Shown piece after piece: positions 15,546 to 24,921 of a stretch of DNA of 64,000 nucleotides (position 1 is its first letter; every line of letters begins with the position of its first letter). The stretch comes from Halalkalibacter hemicellulosilyticusJCM 9152 (lineage in GTDB: Bacteria; Bacillota; Bacilli; Bacillales; Bacillaceae_D): the NCBI RefSeq assembly GCF_000513115.1, contig NZ_BAUU01000022.1, positions 1-64,000 on the forward strand. Reading direction: 5' to 3'. The notes beneath the pieces are model-generated. The model did no database searches, was not told the origin of the DNA, and was given only the letters and a program-made list of their open reading frames with translations. The position numbers and the translations under genes were made by a program.

Positions 15546-16085
15546 ATGGAAGAGGATTAGGTTTGAACAATGTTGCTTCAAGAATATATAACGTAAAGAT
15601 CGTTTGAAATATTGTTCAAAGACATACCTGATGTTACGAACTAGTAGGTGAATGCATATACACTAGAATTAAACGCAACTCCAGCTAGTTTGCCTTCTAG
15701 GACCATTTAAGGTTCTAGAAGGATAGATTATTCCAATTCATTTGTAAAGGATTGAAAATACTGGTTTTGGAGGGATAACATTGATGGAGACAGCTGTTTC
15801 CTAATAGAGGGAAATCACTTGATAAACATTTTGTCCTGGTGGTTTAGAGCCATGTTAATGATAAACAGGATCATTGTCGTTGATCAGTATCTTTTGGCAT
15901 TCTAATCCACGCTCTCGACTATAATGGAAGTAAGCAGATTATCAAAGGAGATCATGCTCATTCATTTTGTAGACATGATATTGAACTACAGACAATGATT
16001 ATCTAATAGAGTAAGCTATGAAACTATTCTAGCATTAGAAGGAATGAGAATGATAGGGGCGATTTTTTCTAATTATTAATCCACT
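15546..16085. other. 540-base gap with a long hairpin
   Basis: No convincing gene on either strand. A 12-bp stem with a 6-base ATTTAA loop occupies 15693-15722 (CCTTCTAGGACC against GGTTCTAGAAGG, one G-T pair). It has no T-run on either strand, so it is not a standard terminator. Confidence 0.5.
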
Positions 16086-16114
16086 TTGAAAAAATTGTTG
16101 AACATGCGTATAAT
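16086..16114 (+). promoter_or_regulatory. Sigma-A-type promoter of the ECF gene
   Basis: TTGAAA (16086-16091), 17-base spacer, TATAAT (16109-16114), about 50 bases before the ATG at 16166. It looks like a housekeeping promoter rather than an ECF-type (AAC/CGT) promoter. Confidence 0.7.
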
Positions 16115-16165
16115 GTTTCCCTTCTAAATCGTTATACATAATGAATAAAAAAGAAGGAGGCTATT

Positions 16166-17110
16166 ATGACTATTTCACGTGATCAAAAGCTTTCAATTTA
16201 TGATAAATCTCGAGAGCTTAAAGCAGAGTTTAACGAGTTAGTTGATGAATTTACAGAAGGTTTGTGGAGGTATTGTCGTTATTTAACGGGCTCACCTTGG
16301 GATGGAGAAGATTTGTATCAAGAAACGATGGTAAAGGCGTTTGGTAGTATACATCAACGATGGCATGCAACAAACCCAAAATCGTATCTATACAGAATAG
16401 CGACTAATACATGGATTGATCACTGTCGTAAAGAAAAAAGAATAATTGGTAGTATAGAGGAAGAAGTGCTAGCAGAAGAAACTGTTGATGGTTTAGAGAT
16501 CGAAGAAGCTCTTAATCATCTAATAAGCCTTTTTACACCTAGACAATCTGCTGTCTTTCTACTTATGGAAGTATTCTCCTTTACAGCTAAAGAAGTGGCA
16601 GGGATTGTTCGGACTACTCCAGGTGCTGTTTATGCAACTGTACAACGCATGAGGAAAAAATTGAATAACCAACCACCAAAAATAAATTCAGAGTCTAATT
16701 CTACATCAAAATCAATAAAAAGTGAGCATTCTATTATTGAGAAATACTTAAATGCATTGAATAATGGAGATCTTGAAGGGGTACTGTCTATTTTTAGTGA
16801 CGAAGCTTATAATGAAGCTTCATTAGGTTTCCAAGAGTTTTCTAAGGATGAGATGCGTTCAGGATCTATGCAGTTCGGTTTACCCGGTTTACGAGCTGAA
16901 AAATACAAACTTTGGGGAAGAAATGTCATTGTTGTATTTTTTGACGGAGAGCAAGGTGCAGAAATTCATGATATTCAGTATCAAGAAATTGAAAATGGAA
17001 AAATTGTTTATCATCGTAGTTATTATTTTAGGAAGGAATTTATGTTTGCTGCCTCTGAAGAGTTAGGTTACCCAGTGCAAATGGATAAACCTGTTGTTGA
17101 TTGGAATTAG
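16166..17110 (+). CDS. ECF sigma factor with NTF2/SnoaL-like C-terminal domain
   Basis: A 314-residue sigma factor. Region 2 spans about residues 20-95 (WRYCRYLTG, WDGEDLYQETMVKAF, LYRIATNTWIDHCRKEKR) and region 4 about 112-165 (LTxRQ-type FTPRQSAVFLLMEVF and TTPGAVYATVQRMRKKL). After a Ser/Lys linker the last 130 residues form an NTF2/SnoaL-like domain beginning IEKYLNALNNGDLEGVLSIF. Sigma factors of this build usually need no separate anti-sigma protein, the tail being regulatory; none is encoded nearby. AAGAAGGAGG precedes the ATG. Its target promoters are unknown. Confidence 0.85.
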   Translation: MTISRDQKLSIYDKSRELKAEFNELVDEFTEGLWRYCRYLTGSPWDGEDLYQETMVKAFGSIHQRWHATNPKSYLYRIATNTWIDHCRKEKRIIGSIEEEVLAEETVDGLEIEEALNHLISLFTPRQSAVFLLMEVFSFTAKEVAGIVRTTPGAVYATVQRMRKKLNNQPPKINSESNSTSKSIKSEHSIIEKYLNALNNGDLEGVLSIFSDEAYNEASLGFQEFSKDEMRSGSMQFGLPGLRAEKYKLWGRNVIVVFFDGEQGAEIHDIQYQEIENGKIVYHRSYYFRKEFMFAASEELGYPVQMDKPVVDWN

Positions 17111-17233
17111 TATAAAAGAGATAGAAGAAAATAAATACTTAAACGTACCTCATATAGTGTTTCTGTTTGTTCCTTTTGATTTGGCATTGGAGAAGGGTTC
17201 AATATTTTTCGAAGTAATAGTTGCGGTTGTTAT

Positions 17234-17266
17234 CACCGAAATAGTTAAATTCAAACTATTTCGGTG
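17234..17266. terminator. Bidirectional terminator between convergent genes
   Basis: Perfect 13-bp stem CACCGAAATAGTT / AACTATTTCGGTG with a 7-base loop. The stop codon of the minus-strand gene lies in the right arm. Confidence 0.7.
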
Positions 17267-17815
17267 CACTTGTGGTTTGACTGCTTTTTGTTGCGACGAG
17301 TACTTGTAAGACAGAGCCGATGGCTTGAATCCAGCTTCCGACAAAATCAAGGTTGTCCTCATCACCTGTATTAAGTTCGATTCCACCAGCAATGGCTTGA
17401 AGTGCGTTACCAATTGTTTGTAAAAGTGTACCGTTAATACTTACAAGTGTTGAATAAGATTTTGTCTCATGGAACAATTCGGGTAGAGCGAGCGTGCTTC
17501 CGAGAGCTTGCAATAGATTTCCTTGAATGTTTAGAACTTTATTTGTCGTATCATGGTCGAAATGAATAATCAGACCGACTATGACTGTTGAATTGCCAAT
17601 TGCTTGTATTTGATTTCCGATTTTATTTAACGTTTGTTCATCTATACTATCGGCAATGAGAGCATTTCCTGTCCCTTGCATCAAGTTACCGATTAAGGAA
17701 AGGTTAGTTGAAGACGCTTCTGTTTGTTTGGGGGAGGGGTACTTCCTAACGCAGAGACAATGGTGCCAACTGCTTGCAACCAAGAACCGAGTAACGCTTT
17801 TCCACTTTGGTTCAT
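17256..17815 (-). pseudogene. DUF6944-like repetitive protein gene, frameshifted
   Basis: From ATG 17815 one frame gives MNQSGKALLGSWLQAVG and TIVSALGST, then loses its pattern; the next frame continues with LIGNLMQGTGNAL and four further units down to VGSWIQAIGSVLQVLV. Adding one G (plus strand) to the run at 17730-17734 joins them into a 186-residue protein with six imperfect units of the form x-G-x-hydrophobic-h-Q-A-hydrophobic-G-(S/N)-x-h. The small, Gly-rich repeated segments are alternately polar and hydrophobic and could pack as amphipathic helices on a membrane or in a shell. I associate it with the DUF6944 'repetitive protein' family of Bacillus; function unknown. Confidence 0.65.
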
Positions 17816-17912
17816 AATGAACCACTACCTCGTTTTTTACAGTATATTCAATGATCGTAAGAAAGGAACGGAAACAAACGAATCATAAAAGTACAGGGTA
17901 CTTAAGGTGAGA

Positions 17913-17944
17913 CCCTGAAAAAGTATAAATCAACTTTTTCAGGG
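17913..17944. terminator. Hairpin in the intergenic region
   Basis: Perfect 12-bp stem CCCTGAAAAAGT / ACTTTTTCAGGG with an 8-base loop. The flanks are only moderately T-rich. It may end the minus-strand gene at 18015-18380, about 70 bases downstream of its stop. Confidence 0.55.
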
Positions 17945-18014
17945 CTCTTCTTAAGATGGTGCTCGTTATAGACTTAATGGACTTTTGGGACTGCCGCCCG
18001 TTGTAAATTTTTAT

Positions 18015-18380
18015 TTATATTTCATCCTCATCGTCTTCTTCCTCATCCTCATCCATTTCGATTTGATCACTGACAACATCATATTTAAATTCAATCTCTG
18101 TACCGTCTAAAAAGCTAACCTGTACTTCTAAGTCTGAGAATTCAGTTGAATCAATCTGATTAAGAAGGGCATTGAGCACTTTTTTTTCAGTCATGTCAGT
18201 TGAAAGGACTAAGTTTTCAATGAAGTTTTCGCGAATAAAGCTTTGTGTGGATACTTCTTCTTTGCCTTCCTCTGTTTTGTTTACTACCGTAATTTCTTGA
18301 TCATCACTCTTATATTCGACTATAACCGTTGTATCGTCGTCTCTTACAAATTCTAAAGTTAGCTCTTCAATGTGATCCAT
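18015..18380 (-). CDS. Acidic protein of unknown function
   Basis: A 121-residue, strongly acidic protein. Predicted alternating strands (LTLEFVRDDDTTVIVEYKSD, QEITVVNKTEEG) and a helix near the middle are followed by another strand pair (LEVQVSFLDGTEIEFKYD) and an Asp/Glu-only tail (MDEDEEEDDEDEI). GGAGG lies before the ATG at 18380. No family recognised. Its position just downstream of the cotSA gene suggests, weakly, a spore-related role. Confidence 0.65.
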   Translation of the reverse strand: MDHIEELTLEFVRDDDTTVIVEYKSDDQEITVVNKTEEGKEEVSTQSFIRENFIENLVLSTDMTEKKVLNALLNQIDSTEFSDLEVQVSFLDGTEIEFKYDVVSDQIEMDEDEEEDDEDEI

Positions 18381-18477
18381 TGGGGAAACCTCCTAGTTAT
18401 TTTTAAATACAATTATACGTATGTTGAAAGGATCAAACCTGATAGGGCGAATGGAGCGATTTTGTGTAAAAGAATGG

Positions 18478-20339
18478 TTATTTTTGTGTGAATATTTTTA
18501 AATTAGATACATTGTTTGCATCGTACGTATAGGATACTTTTTTCTCGGTTGCTTGTTTTAATTTCATCTCTAAAAGGGAGAGGACGTTTTTGGTTAGCTT
18601 CTCTACGAATACTTTTACTTCTTGCATTTTGTCTTCAGATCTACTTTCCTGGTAAAGTGTAACAAGATATTCGTTTAACTCGTTTTTTTGAAAAAGGTGT
18701 TGTTTAACAAAGGATTCTAATTCCTCGTTTTTTTCCAATTTTAGTTTATTTAATAGTTTTTGCACTTGTTGTTCAGTCTTTTGTTTGTCTTCACGAATAG
18801 TAACGTAATCCTCGTTATTAGGAGGTGAGACAAGATTACCCTCAATGATCGATTGGTTTGTTTGTTTCTCGTCTTCGTGGATAGTAGCGTTATCTTCCTT
18901 ATGATTAGAAGATAGAGCAAGGTTATCTTGAAGGTTCGGCTGCTTGGTCTGTTTCTCGTCTTCGTGGATAGTAGCGTTATCATCCTCATGATTAGAAGAT
19001 AGAGTAAGAATTTCTTGAAGGTTCGGCTGCTCGGTCTGTTGATCGTCATCGTGAATAGCTTCGATTGCCGCTTCGTTAGAAGACATGTTTAAGTCGTCTT
19101 GATTTACTTGCTCTGTTGGCTCGTTTGCTTCGAGAGTCTCATTTTCTAAGTCGTTCTCTATTTCTAATGATTGGGTAGATGGTGAAGGTAGCTGTTGAAC
19201 CGTGTCCCAAACTGCTTTAATATCTTGTGCTACACGTTCCCACGTATAATGGTTGGTTGCGAGTTCACGACCTTTTTTACTCATTTTATCCCGTAGCCCA
19301 TTATCAGATAGGATTTTTGCTAACGGTTCGACAAAGGATTCTGGCTGCTCAGGTTGTTCAATTACGATCCCATTTTCATTAGGATAATGACTTCAGGGTT
19401 GCCACCTCGTGCAGTTGTCACAATAGGTAATCCAGAGGCCATTGCTTCATAGTGTACTCGTGCGAGAGGCTCTTGCCATTGAGAAGGACAAACGAAAACA
19501 TCGGCTGCTGCAAACCAGCGGTGGATTTCTGAGTGAGAGATAAAGCCAGTGTTAATGACAGGGATCGGCAATCGTGCTGCTAATGCTCTTACATATGCGA
19601 TATAATCACTAATATCGTTTTGACTAAACCATTTACTCCCGACAATCACTAAAGCAATATCAGAATGTTTCTTCGCTAATTCAGGCATCGCTCGGACAAG
19701 AATATCTGCTCCTTTATTGGCAGAAAGACGACCAGCGAACAAAATCACTTTTTTTCCTTGAAGGTCGTATTGTTCACGAATTTCACGTCGCATTTGTTTT
19801 GCTAAAGGTGACTCAGGTGGAACAAACCGATCTAAATCAACACCGGAATAAATAGTTGTTCTTTTTGATTCAACCTCAGGAAATGATGCAGCAATCGTGT
19901 CACCGACATAGTTACTAATCGTAATAATTTGTGATAATTCTTGAATGGCTTTTTTGGCTTCATCAGGATTTATTTTTTCTGGCAGAAACATATCATTGTG
20001 CATGCTTAATACTAGCTTTGCATTTGGGCATACTTCCCTCACAGGTAAAACCAGTCTTGGTCGATTGAAGATATGAATGATGTCAAATTCATTTGAATGA
20101 TTAATTAAAAAATCAGTAACTCCTTTCATATATGTTTCAAGTAAACCACCTTGTTTTCTAACATAACGGACTGAATCGACGATTTCATCTTCTGCTAAAC
20201 TTGGATCTGTTGTTCCTAAAACGGTAAGATCATTTCCTTGTTTGATAAGATTAATAACTCCTGATATATACGTTTGAATTGCCCCACCTCTTATCGGAGG
20301 GACAGGTAGTTTTTCAGTGCAAATTAATAAAATTTTCAT
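18478..20339 (-). pseudogene. cotSA: CotSA-type glycosyltransferase with repeat extension, frameshifted
   Basis: The 5' part (start 20339) is a GT4-family glycosyltransferase close to spore coat protein CotSA: MKILLICTEKLPVPPIRGGA, then the donor-site region LFAGRLSANKGADILV and EAMASGLPIVTTARGGNPEV. It stops prematurely at about 19362. Restoring one base at the GG of 19382-19383 leads into NENGIVIEQPEQPESF and the normal GT4 end, RDKMSKKGRELATNHYTWERV. The joined product would be 620 residues, far longer than usual CotSA (about 350-380), because a tail of 28-29-residue acidic Gln/Asn/Glu repeats and a Lys/Glu coiled-coil follows. It overlaps the cotS gene by four bases. Confidence 0.75.
18787..19060 (-). 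repeat. 84-87-bp tandem repeats inside cotSA
   Basis: The motif GTC(T/A)TC(G/A)(T/C)G(G/A)ATAG recurs at 18787, 18871, 18958 and 19045, giving periods of 84, 87 and 87 bases. The two middle units are nearly identical at DNA level. Each encodes about 29 residues around NATIHEDEKQT and QPNLQ. All are in frame, so the repeat number can change without breaking the protein. Confidence 0.8.
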
Positions 20340-21436
20340 GAAGAGGATGCTCCTTTCCAAGCGGATTGAAGTTCGTCTATTGCTGGCCACTTACTCTCAT
20401 CAGTTTGAACGATACGTGTACAAAGACTATCAAGTTCACTATCCATAAATAACTCTGGCTCATAAACGAGTTCTTTGACATTTTTATAGTATTCATTTGG
20501 TAACGACATATCAATTAGAAGAAGTTCAAAAAGGTCATTTTCAATCGGGTTCGCTTCGTGGTAGGCGTTAATCATTTCCAGCATCCACGTTACATCCCAT
20601 GTGCCTAAATCGTCCATTGTTCCAGTTATTAGCTTTCTTAAATCCCGAATTGGTAAGTCATAAGCAACTCCATCTAGGTCAATCACCCACATGCCACCAG
20701 GTCCCATTTGTCCATTGGACCACCCGTAATCTTGATGAACAAGTCCCCACTCTTGGTTGCCGCGTGTGATCAATTCATAATAATTAGATTGAGTTAAACG
20801 TTCATAGGCTTTCTTTGCTTGCTCCTCAAACAGATCAGTGACGGAAAGAATGGTTGCGCTGGCTGGCATTTCTGGATAGGCGTGAGCAATATTTTTAAAC
20901 CAATCCATTTTACGAATCACTTTTTGATAAGACTTAGGCCAACGGTTTAAACGAGATGGATTTTCTGCTCCAGCGGGAGGGATATACCCTTTGGATAAAG
21001 AATGAAATTCACCTAAGGCATGGCAAAGGAGTTTTGCACCTTCGATGTCTTTTGTCACCTGGTATAACGGTTCAATCCATTCTGCGACAAACCATAACTT
21101 TCCTCCTTTTTCAACGAAATTTTCACCTGAAGTTGTTTTAATAATAGGTGGAACACGGGCTTCTTTTTCTTTGACAAGGTATTCTTGAGCACCTAAACTA
21201 AATAAGCTTCGAGCCGGTCTTCTGTGCAAAATTTTTAAACTGCGAGGCCCATGGTTTGTATCTATTTTCCAGATGAGCCCACCTTTATCTGCTTTTGTCG
21301 TAATGACGACCATATTTGAGACAGTCATATCGTAATGAGTGATGACTTCCTGTGCCATCTCTTCTATATAAGCAGGAACGAAGAAATCACCTAGTGTTTC
21401 ATCTTCATCCCATGGTGTAATGAGTTCTTCTTGCAT
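20336..21436 (-). CDS. cotS: CotS-family spore coat protein
   Basis: A 366-residue protein of the CotS/aminoglycoside phosphotransferase-like fold. The N-lobe has GGLIWKIDTNHGPRSLKIL with the ATP-binding Lys; the catalytic loop is LVHQDYGWSNGQMGPGGMWVIDLD (H-x-D-x-x-x-x-N, and the IDLD metal site), both apparently intact. In B. subtilis CotS is an inner coat component dependent on the neighbouring CotSA. Here the two genes overlap by ATGA, so they are co-expressed, presumably in the mother cell late in sporulation. The start ATG 21436 follows GGAGGGAA. Confidence 0.85.
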   Translation of the reverse strand: MQEELITPWDEDETLGDFFVPAYIEEMAQEVITHYDMTVSNMVVITTKADKGGLIWKIDTNHGPRSLKILHRRPARSLFSLGAQEYLVKEKEARVPPIIKTTSGENFVEKGGKLWFVAEWIEPLYQVTKDIEGAKLLCHALGEFHSLSKGYIPPAGAENPSRLNRWPKSYQKVIRKMDWFKNIAHAYPEMPASATILSVTDLFEEQAKKAYERLTQSNYYELITRGNQEWGLVHQDYGWSNGQMGPGGMWVIDLDGVAYDLPIRDLRKLITGTMDDLGTWDVTWMLEMINAYHEANPIENDLFELLLIDMSLPNEYYKNVKELVYEPELFMDSELDSLCTRIVQTDESKWPAIDELQSAWKGASSS

Positions 21437-21864
21437 ACTTTTCCCTCCAATTATTGTGCTAACGTCTATAAAGTAACCTATTCTTTAATGTTCATTTGGG
21501 TATAGTTAAATGCCTAATTTGTCTATAATTTGAAAATAGGTTATTTTTAAAGTTTGATTGTGTACATAACTTTTTTAAAATGTATAAATTGTAATAGAGG
21601 AGCTAAGAGGCATTGGCCATTTAGGTGTACAGAAGGTTTAAACATTTAAGGGAAGGGGATAGAAGTCAACGATGTTTCGTGTCCGTTGGGAGTCAGTGGT
21701 GTTTATATATATGGATTAAAGTAGTGTCATTCTTAGTTGTGGGAAAAATAGAAAGCGAGCTTGTTTTGTTGACGAGAAAGAAGCTATAAATGGATAAAGA
21801 TGAAGAGTGGAATTAAGAGAGCCAAGCTGTTTGTTCGTTAGCCTGGCCCGTTTTAATTTGAATG
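21437..21864. other. 428-base gap upstream of cotS
   Basis: Contains the unmapped cotS promoter and, near 21817-21850, a GCCAAGCT...AGCCTGGC hairpin that could end the minus-strand SDR gene. No convincing gene is visible. Confidence 0.4.
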
Positions 21865-22727
21865 TTAAATTACTTCTCCACCATTAACATGGAGCACTTG
21901 CCCGGTGACGTAAGTGGAATCGTCGGACGCTAAGTATACATAAGTTGGAGCAAGCTCTACAGGCTGTCCTGGACGTTTTAATGGGGTGTTTGTTCCGAAA
22001 TTTGCTACTTGTTCGGCCGGAAAGGAAGCGGGTATGAGAGGCGTCCAGATTGGTCCAGGAGCGACAGCATTGACACGTATACCTTTAGATGCGAGGTTTT
22101 GTGATAATCCTCTTGTTAAAGAAACCATGGCTCCTTTAGTAGCGGTATAATCCATTAAGACGGGATTTCCTTTAAAAGCTACAATAGAAGCTGTATTAAT
22201 TATGGAACTACCTTTTTTCAGGTGAGGCATTGCTGCTTTAATAAGGTGAAAGCAAGAAAAGATATTCGTTTTAAATGTGCGTTCTAACTGAACGGTAGAA
22301 ATGTTTTCAATCTTTTCTTGATAATGCTGTTCTGCTGCATTGTTAATGAGAACATCTAGCTGTCCGAATGTGTTAATAGTTTGATCAATGATTTCTTGGC
22401 AGAAGGATTCATCACCAATATCACCTGCAATAAGTAGACAAGAAGAGCCGTGTTTTTCAATTTCTTGTTTTGTTATTTCAGCATCTTCATGCTCATTTAA
22501 ATAAGTAATGACTAGCTTAGCGCCTTCTTTTGCTAACGCGATGGATGCAGCTCTTCCAATCCCGCTATCTCCACCGGTTATGATGATCACTTTTCCATTC
22601 AGTTTACCACTGCCCGTATAATTTGGATCATCATAGATTGGTAAAGGTTCATTTCATATTCAAAGCCGGGTTGTTGAAATTGAACTTGCTTCGGTTGACC
22701 GTTAGTTTGGATGGAATCAAGTTTCAT
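21865..22727 (-). pseudogene. SDR oxidoreductase gene with a one-base frameshift
   Basis: From ATG 22727 (GGAGG upstream) the frame gives MKLDSIQTNGQPKQVQFQQP and GFEYEMN, the N-terminus of the 'YhdF/YhxC-type' extended short-chain dehydrogenases, then shifts. The next frame resumes with PLPIYDDPNYTGSGKLNGKV and the NAD(P) site TGGDSGIGRA, then NNAA, the catalytic triad region (S...YTATKGA) and VAPGPIWTPLIP. One missing base at the GG 22646-22647 (plus strand) accounts for the break; restored length 287 residues, the family norm. If not a sequencing artefact, translation could restart only downstream, without the N-terminal tail. Confidence 0.8.
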
Positions 22728-22885
22728 CGAGTGACCTCCTCAGTAAAAATATAACCAATCGTTTTATGTATAGTTCCACATTTTAAAAAATGTAAACATA
22801 AAAATTGGAATTGAAAATTTTAAAAATGAGGATACACGTTGATAGTACAAACTTGATATAGCCCGAATTGTTTATGTTAAAACTA

Positions 22886-22921
22886 AACAACCGACAAATG
22901 GTTGACCATTTGTCGGTTGTT
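22886..22921 (-). terminator. Terminator of hup
   Basis: Perfect 16-bp stem AACAACCGACAAATGG / CCATTTGTCGGTTGTT with a TTGA loop, eight bases after the hup stop on the minus strand. Confidence 0.9.
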
Positions 22922-22928
22922 TTCATTT

Positions 22929-23204
22929 TTATTCGTTTACAGCATCTTTAAGTTGTTTACCAGGCTTGAATGCTGGATTTTTTGTAGCTGGAATTTCAAT
23001 TTCTTCTCCAGTCTGAGGATTACGACCTTTACGAGCAGAACGCTCACGTACTTCAAAGCTACCGAAGCCAACAAGTTGAACTTTTCCACCTTCAACTAGT
23101 GCATTTGTAATACTTTCAAAAACAGCGTCAACTGCTTTTGAAGCATCCTTCTTTGATAATTCTCCTTGCTCTGAAACGGCATTGATTAAATCTGTTTTGT
23201 TCAT
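22929..23204 (-). CDS. hup: DNA-binding protein HU (HBsu-like)
   Basis: A 91-residue nucleoid protein of the HU/IHF family, essential for DNA packaging in Bacillus. The sequence [20 protein letters not shown], the helical body, and the DNA-clasping arm [20 protein letters not shown] with [18 protein letters not shown] are all as in HBsu. The start is ATG 23204 with AAAGGGAG upstream; the frame extends 16 codons further without a ribosome site. Single gene with its own strong terminator. Confidence 0.95.
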   Translation of the reverse strand: MNKTDLINAVSEQGELSKKDASKAVDAVFESITNALVEGGKVQLVGFGSFEVRERSARKGRNPQTGEEIEIPATKNPAFKPGKQLKDAVNE

Positions 23205-23365
23205 TAAAATAACTCCCTTTCTTTCCTTTGATTGAAAACTATTTGTCATCATATTTTTTTAGACAAGCAGTTCAAAAAATGCTGCAACTAAAATTTCTCA
23301 CGAAAGCCTAGTCGTGTCAAGAGTTTCATCGGAAAATCCATGATTTTTACCCAAAAATACCTAAA

Positions 23366-23409
23366 AAAAATGTCCTTTTTTGACATTTTCGCTAAAAAAG
23401 GACATTTTT
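23366..23409. terminator. Symmetric A/T-flanked terminator
   Basis: Perfect 16-bp stem AAAAATGTCCTTTTTT / AAAAAAGGACATTTTT with a 12-base loop. It can act in both directions; it lies between pssA (stop at 23482, minus) and the hup promoter region. Confidence 0.75.
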
Positions 23410-23481
23410 AATAGGATGCATATTAATAGGTTTTTGTCAAATTATTCACACGCACATATCTTTAAATCTAGCCTACCGATT

Positions 23482-24021
23482 CTAAATTTTGCGAACCTTA
23501 AAAGTAGAAATCATGAGAATAGATAAAATCAATGTAAGAAACATGAAGAAATATGAAGGTAAATAAGGTACAATTAATATTTGTAAGGTCAAAATACAAC
23601 CCGCTGCAGTAATGGGTAAACCAACAAAATGAAATTTCGGGGTTGTAACGTTAAATCGAGCTAATCGGATAGCACCACATAAAATGAAAAAAATGGTTAG
23701 AAACATCCCTGGAAGACCGAAGGAGTTTAGGCTTGCTTGGAAGATTAGAAACGCAGGAGCGACCCCAAAGGAAACAAGATCACTAAGAGAGTCTAGTTGC
23801 TTTCCAAAATCAGAAACCGCATTAAACCGTCTAGCTGCTGCACCATCAAGCCTGTCACATAACGCAGCGATTGTAATAAACAATAAGGCAATATGAAGTT
23901 GATTTTGAATAACATAAATAATAGCAAAAGCACCTAAACATAAATTGACAAGCGTTAACGCATTAGCTATTTGACTTTTTATCTTTTTAGCTGTGTTGTC
24001 TAATTGTTGTAACAAAAACAT
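23482..24021 (-). CDS. pssA: CDP-diacylglycerol-serine O-phosphatidyltransferase
   Basis: A 179-residue integral membrane enzyme that makes phosphatidylserine from CDP-diacylglycerol and serine. The CDP-alcohol phosphotransferase motif D-x2-D-G-x2-A-R-x8-G-x3-D-x3-D is complete (DRLDGAAARR ... GKQLDSLSD) and about six membrane segments surround it. It is divergent from psd at 24129, which carries out the next step (decarboxylation to phosphatidylethanolamine). The gene pair shares a 107-base control region. Confidence 0.9.
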   Translation of the reverse strand: MFLLQQLDNTAKKIKSQIANALTLVNLCLGAFAIIYVIQNQLHIALLFITIAALCDRLDGAAARRFNAVSDFGKQLDSLSDLVSFGVAPAFLIFQASLNSFGLPGMFLTIFFILCGAIRLARFNVTTPKFHFVGLPITAAGCILTLQILIVPYLPSYFFMFLTLILSILMISTFKVRKI

Positions 24022-24128
24022 ATATCATCAACTCCTTTGTTGTATGATACGATTTTAAAAACTCATTTCTACAATCATAACATAGTGCTTTCTCATGCAC
24101 TAGAACATGACTCTAGGAGATTTGGAAA

Positions 24129-24920
24129 ATGAAGAAAAATTTTTTTAGAATATGTGTAGAGTTAACCAACCATCGGATTTCGTCATACTTATTAAAAACG
24201 TTTGCCACGTCTACATTAAGTAAACCGCTAGTTGTTCCTTTCGCTCGTACATTCAATCTTAATCAGGAAGAGATGGATCGACCATTACTATCCTATAAAA
24301 ATTTGCATGAATTATTCACACGAAATTTAAAGGAGGGGAGTAGAGAGATCGACCATCGAGATTATACTGTTGTTAGTCCAGTTGACGGTGTTGTTGCTCA
24401 AGTTGGACAATTAAATGCTGGAGAGTCGTTTTTAATAAAAGGACAAGTGTACAAATTAGAAGAAATGTTTGAATCTCAAAAAAAAGCAAAAGAATATGCG
24501 AATGGTCAATATGCTGTTATATATTTAAGTCCGAGTCATTACCATCGCATACATGCTCCACTGACAGCTACTGTTAGAGAGAGATGGTCACTTGGAAAAC
24601 GGTCATATCCAGTTAATGAGTATGGTCTGACGTATGGGAAACGCCCTTTATCAAGGAATTATCGTATTATTACAGAAGTTGAGGTCAACGATAAATCGTT
24701 AGCACTTGTTAAAGTTGGAGCAATGAACATTAATACAATTGAGCTCACTCATCATAAACGAAATGTTGAGAAGGGGGAGGAGTTAGGATATTTCTCATTT
24801 GGATCGACCGTTGTTCTTTTGGCTGAGGAAGGTCTACTTCAATTTAATGAATTAAATGCAGGACAATCACTTCTAATGGGAGAAAGTATAGGAGAACTTA
24901 TTTTAAGAGAGGGGAGATAA
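24129..24920 (+). CDS. psd: Phosphatidylserine decarboxylase
   Basis: A 263-residue pyruvoyl-dependent membrane-associated enzyme that converts phosphatidylserine to phosphatidylethanolamine. Visible are the SPVDG motif near residue 80, SPSHYHRIHAP (His of the self-processing triad) near 137-147, and the cleavage site FGSTVVLL near 226-233, where the Gly-Ser bond is cut to form the pyruvoyl group. GGAG lies before the ATG. Together with divergent pssA it supplies the membrane's phosphatidylethanolamine. Confidence 0.95.
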   Translation: MKKNFFRICVELTNHRISSYLLKTFATSTLSKPLVVPFARTFNLNQEEMDRPLLSYKNLHELFTRNLKEGSREIDHRDYTVVSPVDGVVAQVGQLNAGESFLIKGQVYKLEEMFESQKKAKEYANGQYAVIYLSPSHYHRIHAPLTATVRERWSLGKRSYPVNEYGLTYGKRPLSRNYRIITEVEVNDKSLALVKVGAMNINTIELTHHKRNVEKGEELGYFSFGSTVVLLAEEGLLQFNELNAGQSLLMGESIGELILREGR

Positions 24921-24921
24921 G

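Noticed and set aside
18787-19060. Regular 84-87-bp spacing that could suggest a CRISPR-like array
   Set aside because: The units are in frame inside a coding sequence, nearly identical throughout, without distinct repeat and spacer parts, and no cas genes are present.
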